Positions 31,928 to 41,732 are shown, numbered from the stretch's first letter. The stretch is DNA of 64,000 nt from Aquincola tertiaricarbonis (GCF_023573145.1 NZ_CP097636.1:2480001-2544000), one strand, 5' to 3'. Program-made: numbers and translations. The notes: generated from the letters alone by a model not told the origin.

Positions 31928-32395
31928 TCAGCGCTGCGCCCTGCGCAGCAACCACCCGTCCACCGACCACCGCCCGGGGCCCCACAGCACCAGGCCCACC
32001 AGCAGGCTGCCCCAGAACACGTGCTGCTGCAGCGCGGCCTCGCCGATGTCGGGCAGGCTGATGGCAGCCACCGCATTGACCACGAAGAGGCCCGCCGCCG
32101 CGAAGCGGCCGCCCAGGCCCAGCACCAGCAGCACCGGCAGCAGCAGCTCGCCGGTGGTGCCCATCACCGCGGCCAGCTCGGGCGGCAGCAGCGGCACGTG
32201 GTATTCGTCGCTGAACAAGGCCAGCGTGATCTCCCAGTCGCGCAGCTTGGTCAGCCCCGACAGGAAAAACACCTTGGCGATGTACAGCCGGGCCAACAGT
32301 TGCGCAGCGGGTTGGGCTGCTTCCAGCAGGCTGACGATGCGGCGTTGCCAGGCCCACAGGCCGGACGCTGCGTGAGATGAAGACCAGGTGTTCAT
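31928..32395 (-). CDS. DoxX family membrane protein of bufferin operon
   Basis: A 155-residue membrane protein with the DoxX signature LLARLYIAKVFFLSGLTKLRDWEITLALF (about 36-64) and further helices at about 80-105 (GELLLPVLLVLGLGGRFAAAGLFVVN) and 115-142. The last gene of the operon DUF2282-DUF692-DUF2063-DoxX; in bufferin clusters of Caulobacter and others a DoxX protein is the fourth member (BufD) and its exact part is unclear. It overlaps the DUF2063 gene by 4 bases. Stand-alone DoxX proteins may take part in sulfur or quinone-linked reactions, but here the operon context decides the call. Confidence 0.85.
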   Translation of the reverse strand: MNTWSSSHAASGLWAWQRRIVSLLEAAQPAAQLLARLYIAKVFFLSGLTKLRDWEITLALFSDEYHVPLLPPELAAVMGTTGELLLPVLLVLGLGGRFAAAGLFVVNAVAAISLPDIGEAALQQHVFWGSLLVGLVLWGPGRWSVDGWLLRRAQR

Positions 32396-33219
32396 GTCGG
32401 TTCCTCCTCGGCCGGCGCCGCCTCCACGGCCACCAGCCAGCCTTGTTGCACGGCTTCGCCCAGCCAAGCGGCGAAGTCCAGGTCGGGCGCCGCATCCAGC
32501 GCCCCGGTGAGCGGCTGGCGCGCCAGCAACGCCTCGGTGAAATCGGCCTGCGCGGGCGGCAGCGCCGCCACCCGGGCGCGCCAGCCCTGGCGCCAGACCA
32601 GCGCCGTCTCGCCCTGCCCCGCAGCCAGCGCGGCGCGTGCAGCCGCGAAGCGGTCGGGTGATGCGTCCGCCGCGCGCTGGTGGTCCTGCTGGTGCGCATG
32701 CCACAGCGTGACCACGGGCCAGCGCGAGCGCAGCACCGCCGTGCCGGGGGCCAGCCGCAGCCACAGCCGGGCCGGATCGGTATCGCCCAGGCGCTGCAGG
32801 CCGGACAGTTCCTGAGGCGCGTCAGCGGCGCGTTCGGCCTGGTGCAGCCGCCAGTCCAGCCGCGCCACGTCGGCCAGGTAGGGCTCGTCGGCCAGGCTGG
32901 GGCTGTCGGCGATGAAGCCGGGCAGTGCATCCCCCAGCTCGCCCAGGTCGCCACGCTGCGGCGGTTGCGCATGCCAGTACGCCCGGGCCAAGCCGGCCAT
33001 CGACGCCGCGCCGATCAGCGCCGCGACCGTGGGAAAGGCGGCCGCCAGCGCCCGCTCGGCCGCCGCGCCGGCATTGGCCTGGTACACCTGCAGCCCACGC
33101 AGCCAGCCGGCCTGCGGCGCCTGCCACAGCGCGGGGTCGGCGGCGCCTGGGGCGTGCGACAGCGCGCGCCACAGAGCCTGCTGGCGCTCGGCCTCGGTGA
33201 GTAGCGGCCGCTCAGCCAT
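32392..33219 (-). CDS. bufC: DUF2063 protein, bufferin partner (BufC type)
   Basis: A 275-residue protein of the DUF2063 family. The N-terminal DNA-binding-like domain (about 1-100: [74 protein letters not shown]) and [12 protein letters not shown] are typical. In methanobactin- and bufferin-type pathways the DUF2063 partner holds the precursor peptide for the DUF692 iron enzyme. ATG at 33219 overlaps the end of the DUF692 gene by 8 bases, and the stop overlaps the DoxX start by 4. The symbol follows the operon context and family; no biochemical evidence is visible in the sequence. Confidence 0.85.
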   Translation of the reverse strand: MAERPLLTEAERQQALWRALSHAPGAADPALWQAPQAGWLRGLQVYQANAGAAAERALAAAFPTVAALIGAASMAGLARAYWHAQPPQRGDLGELGDALPGFIADSPSLADEPYLADVARLDWRLHQAERAADAPQELSGLQRLGDTDPARLWLRLAPGTAVLRSRWPVVTLWHAHQQDHQRAADASPDRFAAARAALAAGQGETALVWRQGWRARVAALPPAQADFTEALLARQPLTGALDAAPDLDFAAWLGEAVQQGWLVAVEAAPAEEEPT

Positions 33220-34072
33220 GGGCCACCTCCGCCGCCACGGCATCCGCCCGCGCGGCTTCCTGCAGCAGCACGTCCAGCGCGGGCAGGTCGGTGTCCCATT
33301 CGATCAGCGTGGGCACGGCGCCCAGGCGCTGCACGGCTTGTCTATACAACTGCCACACCGGTGCATGCACGCGGCTGCCGTGGTCGTCGACCACGATGTC
33401 GCCGCTGTCGTCGTAGCCGGCCAGGTGGATTTCGCCGACGTGACGGCCGTCCAGCTCGGCCAGCCAGGCCGTGCCTTCGGCCACCGGATCGCGGCCGGCA
33501 TTGAGGGCATTGACGGCGATGTTGTTCAGGTCCAGCAGCAGCCAGCAGCCGGTGCGGCGGGCCAGCTCGTTGAAGAACTGCGGCTCGGCCAGCGTGCTGT
33601 CCTGCCAGCCCAGGTAGGCCGCCAGGTTCTCCACGCCGATGGGCCGGCGCAGCCGCTCCTGTACCTGCTGCACGTGCCGGCACAGGATGTCCAGCGATTG
33701 GTCAGTGAACGACAGCGGCAGCAGGTCGTTGGCATGCAGCACCGGCCCGCCGGCCTCACGCGCCACACGGGCGAAGCAGGCATGGTCGGAGACCCGCACC
33801 GGATCGAAGCGCTGCACCAGCCGCGCCAGCCGGTCCAGGTGCCAGGCGTCCAGCCCGGCGGCCGAGCCCAGCGCCAGGCCCACGCCGTGCAGGCTCACTG
33901 GATAGGCCTCGCGACCCTGCTGCAGCACCGCCAGCGCCGCCCCGCCGTCGGCGAAGTAGTTCTCCGAGTGCACCTCGATGAAACCCAGCGCGGGCCGCCG
34001 CTGCAGCAGCTCGGCTTCGTGCGGCTGGCGCCAGCCGATGCCGGCGGCGGTGGGGGTGTTCGAGGTGTGCAT
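33212..34072 (-). CDS. bufB: DUF692 multinuclear iron enzyme, bufferin maturase (BufB type)
   Basis: A 286-residue TIM-barrel protein of DUF692 (MbnB/BufB family), iron-dependent enzymes that convert cysteines of a precursor peptide to oxazolone/thioamide or thiooxazole groups. Family sequences seen: [30 protein letters not shown] (with His, Glu and His metal ligands), [51 protein letters not shown] and [23 protein letters not shown]. All the His/Glu/Asp clusters expected of the metal site appear intact. It sits between the DUF2282 precursor gene (33 bases upstream) and the DUF2063 gene. Confidence 0.9.
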   Translation of the reverse strand: MHTSNTPTAAGIGWRQPHEAELLQRRPALGFIEVHSENYFADGGAALAVLQQGREAYPVSLHGVGLALGSAAGLDAWHLDRLARLVQRFDPVRVSDHACFARVAREAGGPVLHANDLLPLSFTDQSLDILCRHVQQVQERLRRPIGVENLAAYLGWQDSTLAEPQFFNELARRTGCWLLLDLNNIAVNALNAGRDPVAEGTAWLAELDGRHVGEIHLAGYDDSGDIVVDDHGSRVHAPVWQLYRQAVQRLGAVPTLIEWDTDLPALDVLLQEAARADAVAAEVAHG

Positions 34073-34105
34073 GGCGGTGGCGGCGGAAGCTGCAAGCGAG
34101 CTTGA

Positions 34106-34384
34106 TCAGGACTTGGGCATCGCCTTCATCGCCTCTTCGGCGGTCATGCCCTTCATGTCCTTGCAGGTGCCCTTGGCCACGTACTTCCATTCGTCGGGCG
34201 CGTTGTCCACCTTGGCCTGGCCAGCGCAGCTATGGCTCTTGCTCAGGTTGGCGCAGTCGTTCTGGCCGGCCTTGGCGATGCCGAAACACTTTTCCTTGCC
34301 CTTGTCCTGCGCGGCAGCTTGGCCGACCAGGCCCAGGGCGAGCACGGAAGCGAGGGCGGAAGAAGCGATGAGGCGGTGGTTCAT
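34106..34384 (-). CDS. bufA1: DUF2282 precursor peptide, bufferin (BufA1 type)
   Basis: A 92-residue exported small protein. The signal peptide (about 1-26) ends at GQAAAQ. The core has four cysteines, C33, C44, C53 and C74, in EKCFGIAKAGQNDCANLS, SHSCAGQAKVD and YVAKGTCKDM, matching DUF2282. In characterised bufferins the two central cysteines (C44 and C53 here) are converted to thiooxazole-type rings that bind copper and protect the cell from excess copper in the periplasm; the outer pair forms a disulfide. The peptide gene heads the operon and lies divergent from an ECF sigma factor gene, with a candidate ECF promoter in between. Copper control is inferred from family knowledge. Confidence 0.9.
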   Translation of the reverse strand: MNHRLIASSALASVLALGLVGQAAAQDKGKEKCFGIAKAGQNDCANLSKSHSCAGQAKVDNAPDEWKYVAKGTCKDMKGMTAEEAMKAMPKS

Positions 34385-34466
34385 GGTGTGACTCCGTGGT
34401 GGGATGAACAGTCAGGCCCGCGGGCCTGGTGGAAACGATAGCCGGCAAACGCTGCCGACGTGTGTT

Positions 34467-34493
34467 GAGTCGCCCGTCGTCACCCGTCCTTAC
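34467..34493 (-). promoter_or_regulatory. Candidate ECF-sigma promoter of bufferin operon
   Basis: Read on the minus strand: GTAAGG (34493-34488), a 15-base spacer, then CGACTC (34472-34467), about 80 bases before the DUF2282 start codon. The GTAA...CGAC layout resembles promoters of ECF sigma factors that control DUF2282 operons. The match was made by eye against a loosely remembered motif, so it is tentative. Confidence 0.4.
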
Positions 34494-34525
34494 ACTGCGC
34501 TGTCGAAAAATTTCGGGTGCGACCC

Positions 34526-35086
34526 ATGAGTGACTTTGCGCGTCAGGTGGAAGGCCTGCGGCCCCAGCTGATCCGCTTCGCCCGCAGCCAGCTGCGCAAC
34601 GAGGCCTGGGCCGAGGACGCGGTGTCCGACACCTTGCTGGCGGCGCTGGAAAAGCCGCAGGCCTTTGCCGGCCAGTCGCAGCTCAAGACCTGGCTGGTGG
34701 GCATCCTCAAGCACAAGGTGGTGGATCAGCTGCGCAAGCACAGCCGGGAAGCCACGGTGCTGGTGGACGACGACGGCGAAGATTTGGACGAGCTGCTGTT
34801 CGCGGCCGACGGCCACTGGCGCGAGCCGCCGGCCATCTGGGCCAGCCCCGAGGCCTCGCTGGGGCAGCGCGAATTCTTCGAGGTGCTGCAGGCCTGCATC
34901 GACCACCTGCCCGCGGTGCAGGGCCGCGTCTTCATGATGCGCGAATGGCTGGATCTGGAGACTGACGAAATCTGTAAGGAACTCCAGATCAGCACGACCA
35001 ACCTCGGCGTGCTGCTGCACCGCGCACGGCTGCGCCTTCGGGAGTGCCTGGACCTGCGCTGGTTCCAAGCACCACGCACCACCTGA
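34526..35086 (+). CDS. ECF sigma factor controlling bufferin operon
   Basis: A 186-residue ECF sigma factor. Region 2 (about 10-75) contains LRPQLIRFARSQLRNEAWAEDAVSDTLLAALEKP and LKTWLVGILKHKVVDQLRK; region 4 (about 115-170) contains LPAVQGRVFMMREWLDLETDEICKELQISTTNLGVLLHRARLRLRECL. An acidic insert DDDGEDLDELLF separates the two. ATG at 34526 fits the family start MSDFARQVEGLRPQL. It is transcribed away from the DUF2282 peptide gene and is followed after 12 bases by a zinc-finger anti-sigma gene, so this is the regulatory half of a bufferin locus, as SigF is in Caulobacter. The inducing signal is probably copper-type metal stress, by analogy. Confidence 0.92.
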   Translation: MSDFARQVEGLRPQLIRFARSQLRNEAWAEDAVSDTLLAALEKPQAFAGQSQLKTWLVGILKHKVVDQLRKHSREATVLVDDDGEDLDELLFAADGHWREPPAIWASPEASLGQREFFEVLQACIDHLPAVQGRVFMMREWLDLETDEICKELQISTTNLGVLLHRARLRLRECLDLRWFQAPRTT

Positions 35087-35098
35087 ACCCTTTGCATC

Positions 35099-35308
35099 AT
35101 GAGCTTCAAGCTGATCCGCAACTGCCGGGAAGTGACGGCACTGGTACTGGCCGGGGAAGACCGCCGGCTGGCTGCGCATGAGCGGCTGGCCGTGCGCATG
35201 CACCTGGTGGCCTGTGACGGCTGCACCCATTTCCAGCAGCAGATGACGGTGATGCGCCGCGCGCTGCAGCGCTGGCGCAGCGACGACGAGCGCGACGGCG
35301 AGGGCTGA
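35099..35308 (+). CDS. Small zinc-finger anti-sigma factor
   Basis: A 69-residue protein with the anti-sigma zinc-finger (ZAS, zf-HC2) motif: Cys9 (RNCREVTALVLAGEDRRL), His35, Cys39 and Cys42 in RMHLVACDGCTHF. It has no membrane segment, so it is a soluble, possibly redox- or metal-responsive, anti-sigma of the neighbouring ECF factor. The gene is 12 bases downstream of the sigma gene and ends 13 bases before the convergent biotin carboxylase gene. Confidence 0.9.
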   Translation: MSFKLIRNCREVTALVLAGEDRRLAAHERLAVRMHLVACDGCTHFQQQMTVMRRALQRWRSDDERDGEG

Positions 35309-35321
35309 GAACCCCCGCCCG

Positions 35322-37064
35322 CTACGCCGCGTCCACCACCGCCACCACCGTGCCGGCGGCCAGGTACACGCCGCTGGCCGCCAGGCGCCGCAGCCGGCCG
35401 GCGCGCGGCGCGTGCAGCGGCATTTCCATCTTCATCGCTTCCATCACCGCCACCAGTGCCCCTTCGGCCACTTCGGCGCCGTCGTCGGCCTGCCAGGCCA
35501 GCACGGTACCGGCGCTGGGCGCGGCGATGCTGCCGGGCTCGGCCTGCGCCCCCGGGCCCGCAGCCTCGGCGCCACTGGCCGCCCCGGAAGAACCGGCCGC
35601 CAGCCCCTGCAGCAGCGCGGGCGGCAGGCCCAGCATCACCCGCCGGCCGTCGATCTCGATGGCCATGCGCTGCAGGCCTGCGGTAGGCGCGGGGCCGGGC
35701 CGCACCGCGGCAGCCAGCGTGGCTTGGAAGTCGGTCTCGATCCAGCGGGTGTGCACTGCAAAGCCTGCGTCGCCGACGAAGTCGGGCGCCTCGATCACCG
35801 CGCGGTGGAAGGGCAGCACCGAGGCCACGCCTTCGATGTGGAACTCGGCCAGCGCGCGCCGCGCACGCGCGATGGCATGGGCCCGCGTGGCGCCGGTGAC
35901 GATCAGCTTGGCCATCAGCGAATCGAAGCTGCCCGGCACCACCGAGCCGCTGGCCACGCCGGCGTCCACCCGCACGCCGGGGCCGCTGGGCGCCTCGAAG
36001 CGCTGCACCGGGCCTGGCGAGGGCAGGAAGCCGCGGCCCACGTCTTCGGCGTTGATGCGGAACTCGATGGCATGGCCTCGCGGCGTCGGCGTTTCGCGCA
36101 GCGACAGCGGCAGGCCGTCGGCGATGCGCAGCTGCTCCACCACCAGGTCAAGGCCGCAGGTCTCTTCGGTCACCGGGTGCTCCACCTGCAGCCGGGTGTT
36201 CACCTCCAGGAAGGAGATAGCGCCCGAGGCACTGAGCAAAAACTCCACCGTGCCGGCGCCCACGTAGCCGGCCTTGGCGCAGATGTCGTGCGCCGCGCGG
36301 TGGATGCGCTCACGCTGCTCGTCGCTGAGGAAGGGCGCGGGCGCCTCCTCCACCAGCTTCTGGTTGCGCCGCTGCAGCGAGCAGTCGCGCGTGCCCAGCA
36401 CCACCACATGGCCGTGGGTGTCGGCCACCACCTGCGCCTCCACGTGGCGCGGCCGGTCGAGGAACTGCTCGACGAAGCATTCGCCGCGGCCGAAGGCGGC
36501 CGTGGCCTCGCGCACCGCCGATTCGTACAGCTCGGCCACCTCGTCCATGCGCCACGCCACCTTGATGCCGCGGCCCCCGCCGCCGAAGGCCGCCTTGATG
36601 GCGATGGGCAGGCCATGGCGCTCGGCGAAGGCCAGCACCTCGTCGGCGCCCGAGACCGGGTCGGCGGTGCCGGCCACCAGCGGCGCGCCCACGGCCATGG
36701 CCAGCTTGCGGGCCTGCACCTTGTCGCCCAGCTGCGCGATGGCCGCGGGCGGCGGGCCGATCCAGCGCAGGCCGGCGTCGATCACCGCCTGCGCGAAGGC
36801 CGCGTTCTCCGACAGGAAGCCGTAGCCCGGGTGCACCGCATCGGCACCGCTGCGGCGGGCCACGTCCAGCAGCTTGGCCGCGTTCAGGTAGGTGTCGGCC
36901 GGGCGCTCGCCGCCCAGGCCGTGGGCCTCGTCGGCCAGCCGGGCATGCAGCGCGTCCAGGTCGGGGTCGGCATAGACGGCGACCGAGCGCACGCCGTAAT
37001 CGGCACAGGCGCGGACGATGCGCACGGCGATCTCGCCGCGGTTGGCAATCAGGACTTTGTTCAT
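35322..37064 (-). CDS. Biotin carboxylase fused to biotinyl carrier domain
   Basis: A 580-residue protein. Residues about 1-445 are biotin carboxylase: [42 protein letters not shown] (ATP grasp), [16 protein letters not shown] and the C-terminal domain. About 510-580 form a biotinyl domain whose lysine is in VMEAMKMEM. It carboxylates biotin with ATP and bicarbonate. It is the last gene of an operon with PxpA, DUF1445 and PxpBC. PxpBC is homologous to the carboxyltransferase domain of urea carboxylase, so the two proteins together have all parts of a split urea-carboxylase-like enzyme. The acceptor might be 5-oxoproline or a related amide; that is inferred. Confidence 0.9.
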   Translation of the reverse strand: MNKVLIANRGEIAVRIVRACADYGVRSVAVYADPDLDALHARLADEAHGLGGERPADTYLNAAKLLDVARRSGADAVHPGYGFLSENAAFAQAVIDAGLRWIGPPPAAIAQLGDKVQARKLAMAVGAPLVAGTADPVSGADEVLAFAERHGLPIAIKAAFGGGGRGIKVAWRMDEVAELYESAVREATAAFGRGECFVEQFLDRPRHVEAQVVADTHGHVVVLGTRDCSLQRRNQKLVEEAPAPFLSDEQRERIHRAAHDICAKAGYVGAGTVEFLLSASGAISFLEVNTRLQVEHPVTEETCGLDLVVEQLRIADGLPLSLRETPTPRGHAIEFRINAEDVGRGFLPSPGPVQRFEAPSGPGVRVDAGVASGSVVPGSFDSLMAKLIVTGATRAHAIARARRALAEFHIEGVASVLPFHRAVIEAPDFVGDAGFAVHTRWIETDFQATLAAAVRPGPAPTAGLQRMAIEIDGRRVMLGLPPALLQGLAAGSSGAASGAEAAGPGAQAEPGSIAAPSAGTVLAWQADDGAEVAEGALVAVMEAMKMEMPLHAPRAGRLRRLAASGVYLAAGTVVAVVDAA

Positions 37065-37099
37065 GGCGTGTGCGACGTGCGAAGAGGATTGGGCGGCGT

Positions 37100-38686
37100 T
37101 CAGGCCTGGGGAACAACCGGCATGAAGGGCCGCAGCGGACGCAGCCGCACGCGGGCGCCGATGGGCAGCTGGCCCGCCAGGTCGAGGTGGTGCGGCGCGA
37201 TGGCGCCGATGACCGGATAACCGCCGGTGAGCGGGTGGTCGGCCATGAAGAGCACGGGCTGGCCATTGGGCGGCACCTGCAGCGCGCCTCGCACCGTGCC
37301 TTCGCTGGGCAGCTCCTGCGCTTCATAGCCAGGTGCGCGCTGCAGCGCCTGCGCGCCCTGCAGCCGCAGGCCGACGCGGCTGGACTGCGGCGTCACCTGC
37401 CACGCCTGCTCGGCCAGGCGGGCGATGGACTCGGCGGTGAACCACTCGGTGCGCGGGCCCATCACCACGTCCAGCGTCACCAGCTCGTCGGCGGCGGGCA
37501 GTTCGGGCGCTGACGTGGGCTCGCCCACCACGCCGGCGGCCGCGCCCACGGCCAGGCGGTCGCCGGCGACCAGCGGCGCCGGGCCCAGGCGGGCCAGGGT
37601 GTCGGTGGCGCGGCTGCCCAGCACCGCCGGCAGCACGAAGCCGCCGCGCACCGCCAGGTAGCTGCGCATGCCGCGGCGGGGCTCACCCAGCGTCAAGGTG
37701 TCGCCGTCGGCCAGGGCCAGCGGCTGCTGGCGCGGCACGGCCCAGCGGCGGCCGTCGGCGGCCTGCAGCGTCAAGGGGCCGTCGGCGCCGGTCACGGCCA
37801 CCACCAGCTCGCCATGGCTGCGCAGCGCCAGGCCGCCCTGCACCGCTTCCAGCGCGGCGGCGCCGGGCTCGTTGCCCACCAGCCGGTTGGCGGCGCGCAG
37901 CGAGGCCCGGTCCATCGCGCCCGAGGCCGACACACCCTGCCCCGCCAGCCCGGGCCGGCCGAGGTCCTGCCACAGCGTCTGCGGGCCGGCTTGCAGCACC
38001 TCCAGCTGCGGCGTACCGGCGGGGGGTGAGGCCGGAGCGGCCACCTCGGCCAGCGGCGGCGCCACCGCCCCCGCCGGCCCGGCATCGACGAAGCGCACCC
38101 GCTGGCCCGGCTGCAGCAGCGCGGGCTGCGCGCGCGACAGGTCCCACATGCGGGTGCCGGTGGTGCCGATGAGCTGCCAGCCGCCCGGGCTGGCCTGCGG
38201 GTACACGCCACTAAAGGCGCCGGCCAGGGCCACCGCGCCGGCCGGGATGCGGGTGCGCGGCGAGCGCCGCCGCGGCACGTTGAGCGCCGGGTCGCCGCCA
38301 CTGAGGTAGCCGAAGCCGGGCGCAAAGCCGGTGAAGGCCACGGTGTACTCGGCCGCGGTGTGGCGGCGCACCACCTCGGCCGGCGTCAGGCCGCAGTGCC
38401 GAGCCACTTCGTGCAGGTCTTCGCCGTCGTAGTGCACCGGGATCTCGATGCAGGGGCCGGCGGCGCGCTCGGCCGCCACCAGCGGGCGGGCGGCCAGGCG
38501 CCGCGCCAGCTCGGCCTGCGGCAGCGCGGTCGGTCGGTGGCGCACGAGCAGCGTGCGCGCGGCGGGCACCACTTCTTCGATGCCGGCGATCGGCTCGGCC
38601 TGCAGCGAAGCCAGCAGCGCCAGCGTCTGCGGCAGGTCGTCCAGCTCGACGAGCAGCGCATCCAGGTTGACGGGAAGAAATCGCAC
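37100..38686 (-). CDS. 5-oxoprolinase subunits B and C fused (KipI-KipA like)
   Basis: A 528-residue fusion. Residues about 1-215 are PxpB (KipI/AHS1): [43 protein letters not shown] and [19 protein letters not shown] sequence. Residues about 235-528 are PxpC (KipA/AHS2): [52 protein letters not shown] and MGPRTEWFT. With PxpA they form the ATP-dependent 5-oxoprolinase converting pyroglutamate to glutamate. PxpB and C are separate genes in E. coli. The start is GTG at 38686; it gives the typical N-terminus VRFLPV, and no ATG does. It lies 35 bases upstream of the biotin carboxylase gene. Confidence 0.93.
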   Translation of the reverse strand: MRFLPVNLDALLVELDDLPQTLALLASLQAEPIAGIEEVVPAARTLLVRHRPTALPQAELARRLAARPLVAAERAAGPCIEIPVHYDGEDLHEVARHCGLTPAEVVRRHTAAEYTVAFTGFAPGFGYLSGGDPALNVPRRRSPRTRIPAGAVALAGAFSGVYPQASPGGWQLIGTTGTRMWDLSRAQPALLQPGQRVRFVDAGPAGAVAPPLAEVAAPASPPAGTPQLEVLQAGPQTLWQDLGRPGLAGQGVSASGAMDRASLRAANRLVGNEPGAAALEAVQGGLALRSHGELVVAVTGADGPLTLQAADGRRWAVPRQQPLALADGDTLTLGEPRRGMRSYLAVRGGFVLPAVLGSRATDTLARLGPAPLVAGDRLAVGAAAGVVGEPTSAPELPAADELVTLDVVMGPRTEWFTAESIARLAEQAWQVTPQSSRVGLRLQGAQALQRAPGYEAQELPSEGTVRGALQVPPNGQPVLFMADHPLTGGYPVIGAIAPHHLDLAGQLPIGARVRLRPLRPFMPVVPQA

Positions 38687-38711
38687 GAGGGGGTCCGTAG
38701 GTTCAGGGAGG

Positions 38712-39518
38712 TCAGACGTGCCAGGCGGCGTCGGGCACGTCGGTGATGAACATATGGCCCGGGGCATGGGTGATGGCGAAGGGCACGCCCGAGGCCATCA
38801 CCGCCGCCTGCGGCGTGACGCCACAGGCCCAGAACACCGGCAGCTCGCCGGGCCTGATCTGCACCGGGTCGCCGAAGTCGGGCTTGTCCAGGTCGGCGAT
38901 GCCCAGCGCGGCCGGATCGCCCACATGCACGGGCGCGCCGTGCACCGAAGGAAAGCGGCCCGAGATGGCCACCGCATCGGCCACGCGCTCGGCCGGGATG
39001 GGCCGCATCGACACCACCAGCTCACCATGCAGGCGGCCCGCCGGGCGGCAGGCACGGCGTGTGCGGTACATGGGCACGTTGCAGCCCTGGGCGATGTGCC
39101 GCACCTCGATGCCGGCCTGCTGCAGCGGCGCCTCGAAGGTGAAGCTGCAGCCGATCAGGAAGGTGACCAGGTCGGGCTGCCCCGCCCACAGCGCGCGGGC
39201 GTCGCTCACCTCCTCGGCCAGCCGGCCGTCGCGCCACACGCGGTACAGCGGAATGTCGGTGCGCAGGTCCGCCCCTTCGGCCAGCGCGGTGGTGTGGCCG
39301 CCCGCCTCGATCACGTCCAGCACCGGGCAGGGCTTGGGGTTGCGCTGCGCATAGAGCAGGAAGTCCCAGGCCCAGTCGCGCGGCAGCGAGACCATGTTGG
39401 CCTGCGTGAGGCCCGGCGCTACGCCGGCAGTGGGCACCACGCGGCCGGCGCGGTAGGCGGCGCGGGCCTCCTGCGCGGCGGCCAGGGCCAGCGGGTCTTG
39501 CGTGGGCGCGGGGATCAT
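38712..39518 (-). CDS. DUF1445 (UPF0317/YcsI) putative hydro-lyase
   Basis: A 268-residue protein of the DUF1445 family. The signatures [52 protein letters not shown] and [17 protein letters not shown], and the C-terminal [13 protein letters not shown], are characteristic. In Bacillus the homologue YcsI lies in a ycsF-ycsG-ycsI-kipIA cluster, and the family is related to mammalian D-glutamate cyclase, which forms 5-oxo-D-proline. Here it sits between PxpA (4-base overlap) and PxpBC, so it probably acts on D-glutamate or 5-oxoproline. The reaction is inferred from family and context. Confidence 0.88.
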   Translation of the reverse strand: MIPAPTQDPLALAAAQEARAAYRAGRVVPTAGVAPGLTQANMVSLPRDWAWDFLLYAQRNPKPCPVLDVIEAGGHTTALAEGADLRTDIPLYRVWRDGRLAEEVSDARALWAGQPDLVTFLIGCSFTFEAPLQQAGIEVRHIAQGCNVPMYRTRRACRPAGRLHGELVVSMRPIPAERVADAVAISGRFPSVHGAPVHVGDPAALGIADLDKPDFGDPVQIRPGELPVFWACGVTPQAAVMASGVPFAITHAPGHMFITDVPDAAWHV

Positions 39519-40291
39519 CTGGCCACCTCCGCGGCACCGCAGAAGGGCCGCAGCGCCACGCCCGCAGCCTCCAGCGTGCGGCGCACGCTGGCGGCCATGG
39601 CCACGGCGCCGGGGCTGTCGCCGTGCACGCAGATGGAATCGGCCCGCACGCGGGCCAGGCTGCCGTCCACCGCCTCCACCACGCCTTCCTGCACCAGGCG
39701 CAGCATGCGGGCGGCCACGGCTTGCGCGTCGTGCAGCACAGCGCCCTTCTCGCGCCGCGACACCAGCGTGCCCTGCGGCGTGTAGCCGCGGTCGGCAAAG
39801 GCCTCGGCCACCACGCGCAGGCCGGCATCGGCGGCCCAGCGTTCCAGCGGCGAGCCGGCCAGCACCACCAGCGCCAGCCCCGGGTCCACCGCGCGGATGG
39901 CGGTGATCACGTCGCGGGCCTGCCGCTCGTCATGCGCGATGGTGTTGTACAGCGCGCCATGCGGCTTGACGTAGCGCACCCGCGTGCCGGCGGCGCCGGC
40001 CAAGCCTTGCAGCGCGCCGATCTGGTAGACCACGTCGGCCACCAGGTCGGCGCTGGCGATGTCCATGTTGCGACGGCCGAAGCCCACGAGGTCGGGGTAG
40101 GACACGTGCGCGCCCACGGCCACGCCGCGCTGGCCGGCGGCCTTGAGCGTGGCCAGGATGCCGGCCGGATCGCCCGCATGGAAGCCGCAGGCCACGTTGG
40201 CGCTGGTGACGATGTCCAGCATCGCGGTGTCGTCGCCCATGCGCCAGGCGCCCAGGCTTTCGCCGAGGTCGCTGTTCAGGTCGATGTTCAT
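39515..40291 (-). CDS. pxpA: 5-oxoprolinase subunit A (LamB/YcsF family)
   Basis: A 258-residue LamB/YcsF protein. Conserved parts: [32 protein letters not shown] (about 30-45), [45 protein letters not shown], and the C-terminal [15 protein letters not shown]. It forms, with PxpB and PxpC, the ATP-dependent 5-oxoprolinase, which opens pyroglutamate to glutamate. ATG at 40291 gives the normal start. It overlaps the DUF1445 gene (TCAT at 39515-39518) and follows the MFS transporter gene after 50 bases. Confidence 0.93.
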   Translation of the reverse strand: MNIDLNSDLGESLGAWRMGDDTAMLDIVTSANVACGFHAGDPAGILATLKAAGQRGVAVGAHVSYPDLVGFGRRNMDIASADLVADVVYQIGALQGLAGAAGTRVRYVKPHGALYNTIAHDERQARDVITAIRAVDPGLALVVLAGSPLERWAADAGLRVVAEAFADRGYTPQGTLVSRREKGAVLHDAQAVAARMLRLVQEGVVEAVDGSLARVRADSICVHGDSPGAVAMAASVRRTLEAAGVALRPFCGAAEVAR

Positions 40292-40341
40292 CAAGGGCAC
40301 TCCTGCAGAAGGGAACGGGCGAAAGGCAAGGGGCGAAGTCG

Positions 40342-41586
40342 TCAGGCCGGCTCGAGCTGGCTGCTCAGCTCGCGGCCCTGGGTTTCGGGCAGCATCAGGC
40401 AGGCCACGATCACCAGCAGGTAGGCGCCGGCCGCCAGGTAGCCGATGGCCGCGCCCAGCGGCATGGTGCTGCTGAGATAGCCGACCAGCGCCGGGCACAC
40501 CGAGCCGACGGCGCGCCCGAAGTTGTAGCAAAAGCCCTGCCCCGAGCCGCGGATGTGGCTGGGATACAGCTCGGTGAGGTAGGCACCCATGCCCGAGAAG
40601 ATGCCCGACAGGAAGAAGCCCAGCGGAAAGCCCAGCACCATCATCGCGGCGTCGGTGATGGGCAGCTGCGTGTAGCACACCACCAGCACCGCGGCGCAGG
40701 CCGCGAACAACATGAAGCAACGGCGGCGGCCCAGGCGGTCGGACAGGTAGGCGCTGGTGAGGTAGCCCGCGAAGGAGCCGAAGATCAGCACCATCAGGTA
40801 GCCGCTGGTGCCCAGCACCGACAGATGGCGCTCGGTCTTCAGGTAGGTGGGCAGCCAGGTGGTAACGGCGTAGTAGGCGCCCTGCATGCCGGTGGCCAGC
40901 AGGCTGGCCAGCACCGTGGTGCGCAGCATGGCGGGCTTGAAGATCAGCAGGAAGTTGTTGCTCTGGCCCGTCTGTGCCAGGCGGGCCTGGGTCTCGCGGA
41001 ACACCGGCGGGTCGCTGATGTTGCGGCGGATCCAGAGGATGACCAGCGCGGGCAGCGCACCCAGCCAGAACAGCACGCGCCAGGCCTGTTCCTGCTCCAC
41101 ATGGGCGAACACCACCCAGAAGGCCACCGCCGACAGCGCCCAGCCCACGGCCCAGCTGCTTTGCACCAGGCCCACCGCCTTGCCGCGGTGGCGCGCGCGG
41201 ATCATCTCGGCGATGAGCACCGAGCCCACCGACCATTCACCGCCGAAGCCCAGGCCCTGCAGCGCCCGCGTGATGAACAGCTGCGTGGGCGAATCGGTGA
41301 AGCCACTGAGCACGGTGAAGAAGCTGAACCACAGCACGGTGAGCTGCAGCACCCGCACGCGGCCGTACTTGTCGGCCAGGATGCCCGCCAACCAGCCGCC
41401 GATGGCCGAGGTGACGAGCGCGCCGGTGGCGATGTAGCCGGCTTCGGTCTTGGTCATGCCCCAGACGAGGATCAGCGTCGGGATCATGAAGGTGTAGATC
41501 ATGTAGTCGAACGCATCGACGCCGTAGCCGACGAAGGCGGCGACGAGCGTCTTGCGCTCCTGCGGACTGGTTTCCTTGAGCCACAT
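40342..41586 (-). CDS. MFS transporter, sialate/aromatic-acid type
   Basis: A 414-residue major facilitator of the sugar/organic-acid:proton symporter group. Twelve helices are expected; clear signatures are [20 protein letters not shown], the loop 2-3 motif [18 protein letters not shown] (about 66-83), [27 protein letters not shown], and [13 protein letters not shown] in the second half. ATG at 41586 was chosen because GGAG sits 7 bases upstream (GGAGATCGCC-ATG) and it gives the usual [13 protein letters not shown] start. It heads an operon with pxpA, DUF1445 and pxpBC, so a 5-oxoproline or related uptake role is likely. It is divergent from a GntR regulator with a palindromic operator between. 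Confidence 0.88.
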   Translation of the reverse strand: MWLKETSPQERKTLVAAFVGYGVDAFDYMIYTFMIPTLILVWGMTKTEAGYIATGALVTSAIGGWLAGILADKYGRVRVLQLTVLWFSFFTVLSGFTDSPTQLFITRALQGLGFGGEWSVGSVLIAEMIRARHRGKAVGLVQSSWAVGWALSAVAFWVVFAHVEQEQAWRVLFWLGALPALVILWIRRNISDPPVFRETQARLAQTGQSNNFLLIFKPAMLRTTVLASLLATGMQGAYYAVTTWLPTYLKTERHLSVLGTSGYLMVLIFGSFAGYLTSAYLSDRLGRRRCFMLFAACAAVLVVCYTQLPITDAAMMVLGFPLGFFLSGIFSGMGAYLTELYPSHIRGSGQGFCYNFGRAVGSVCPALVGYLSSTMPLGAAIGYLAAGAYLLVIVACLMLPETQGRELSSQLEPA

Positions 41587-41717
41587 GGCGATCTCCGTTT
41601 CGGTGAGCGGGACGAGGCGGGACCGAAGCGGGCCCGACGGGTTGGGATGCGGCATGTTCAGCAAGGCCCATGCCATTGAAGCTCAATGCGAACTAATCTG
41701 TTCTTCGTTGTTGTCGT

Positions 41718-41732
41718 GATTGTTGAACAATC
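41718..41732. promoter_or_regulatory. Palindromic operator, probable GntR/FCD site
   Basis: GATTGTT-G-AACAATC is a perfect 7-base inverted repeat with a 1-base centre, AT-rich in a GC-rich setting. It lies between the divergent MFS transporter (start 41586) and GntR genes (start 41849). The core TTGT...ACAA is a common half-site for FadR/FCD-type regulators. It likely controls the pxp operon and possibly the regulator itself. Confidence 0.65.
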
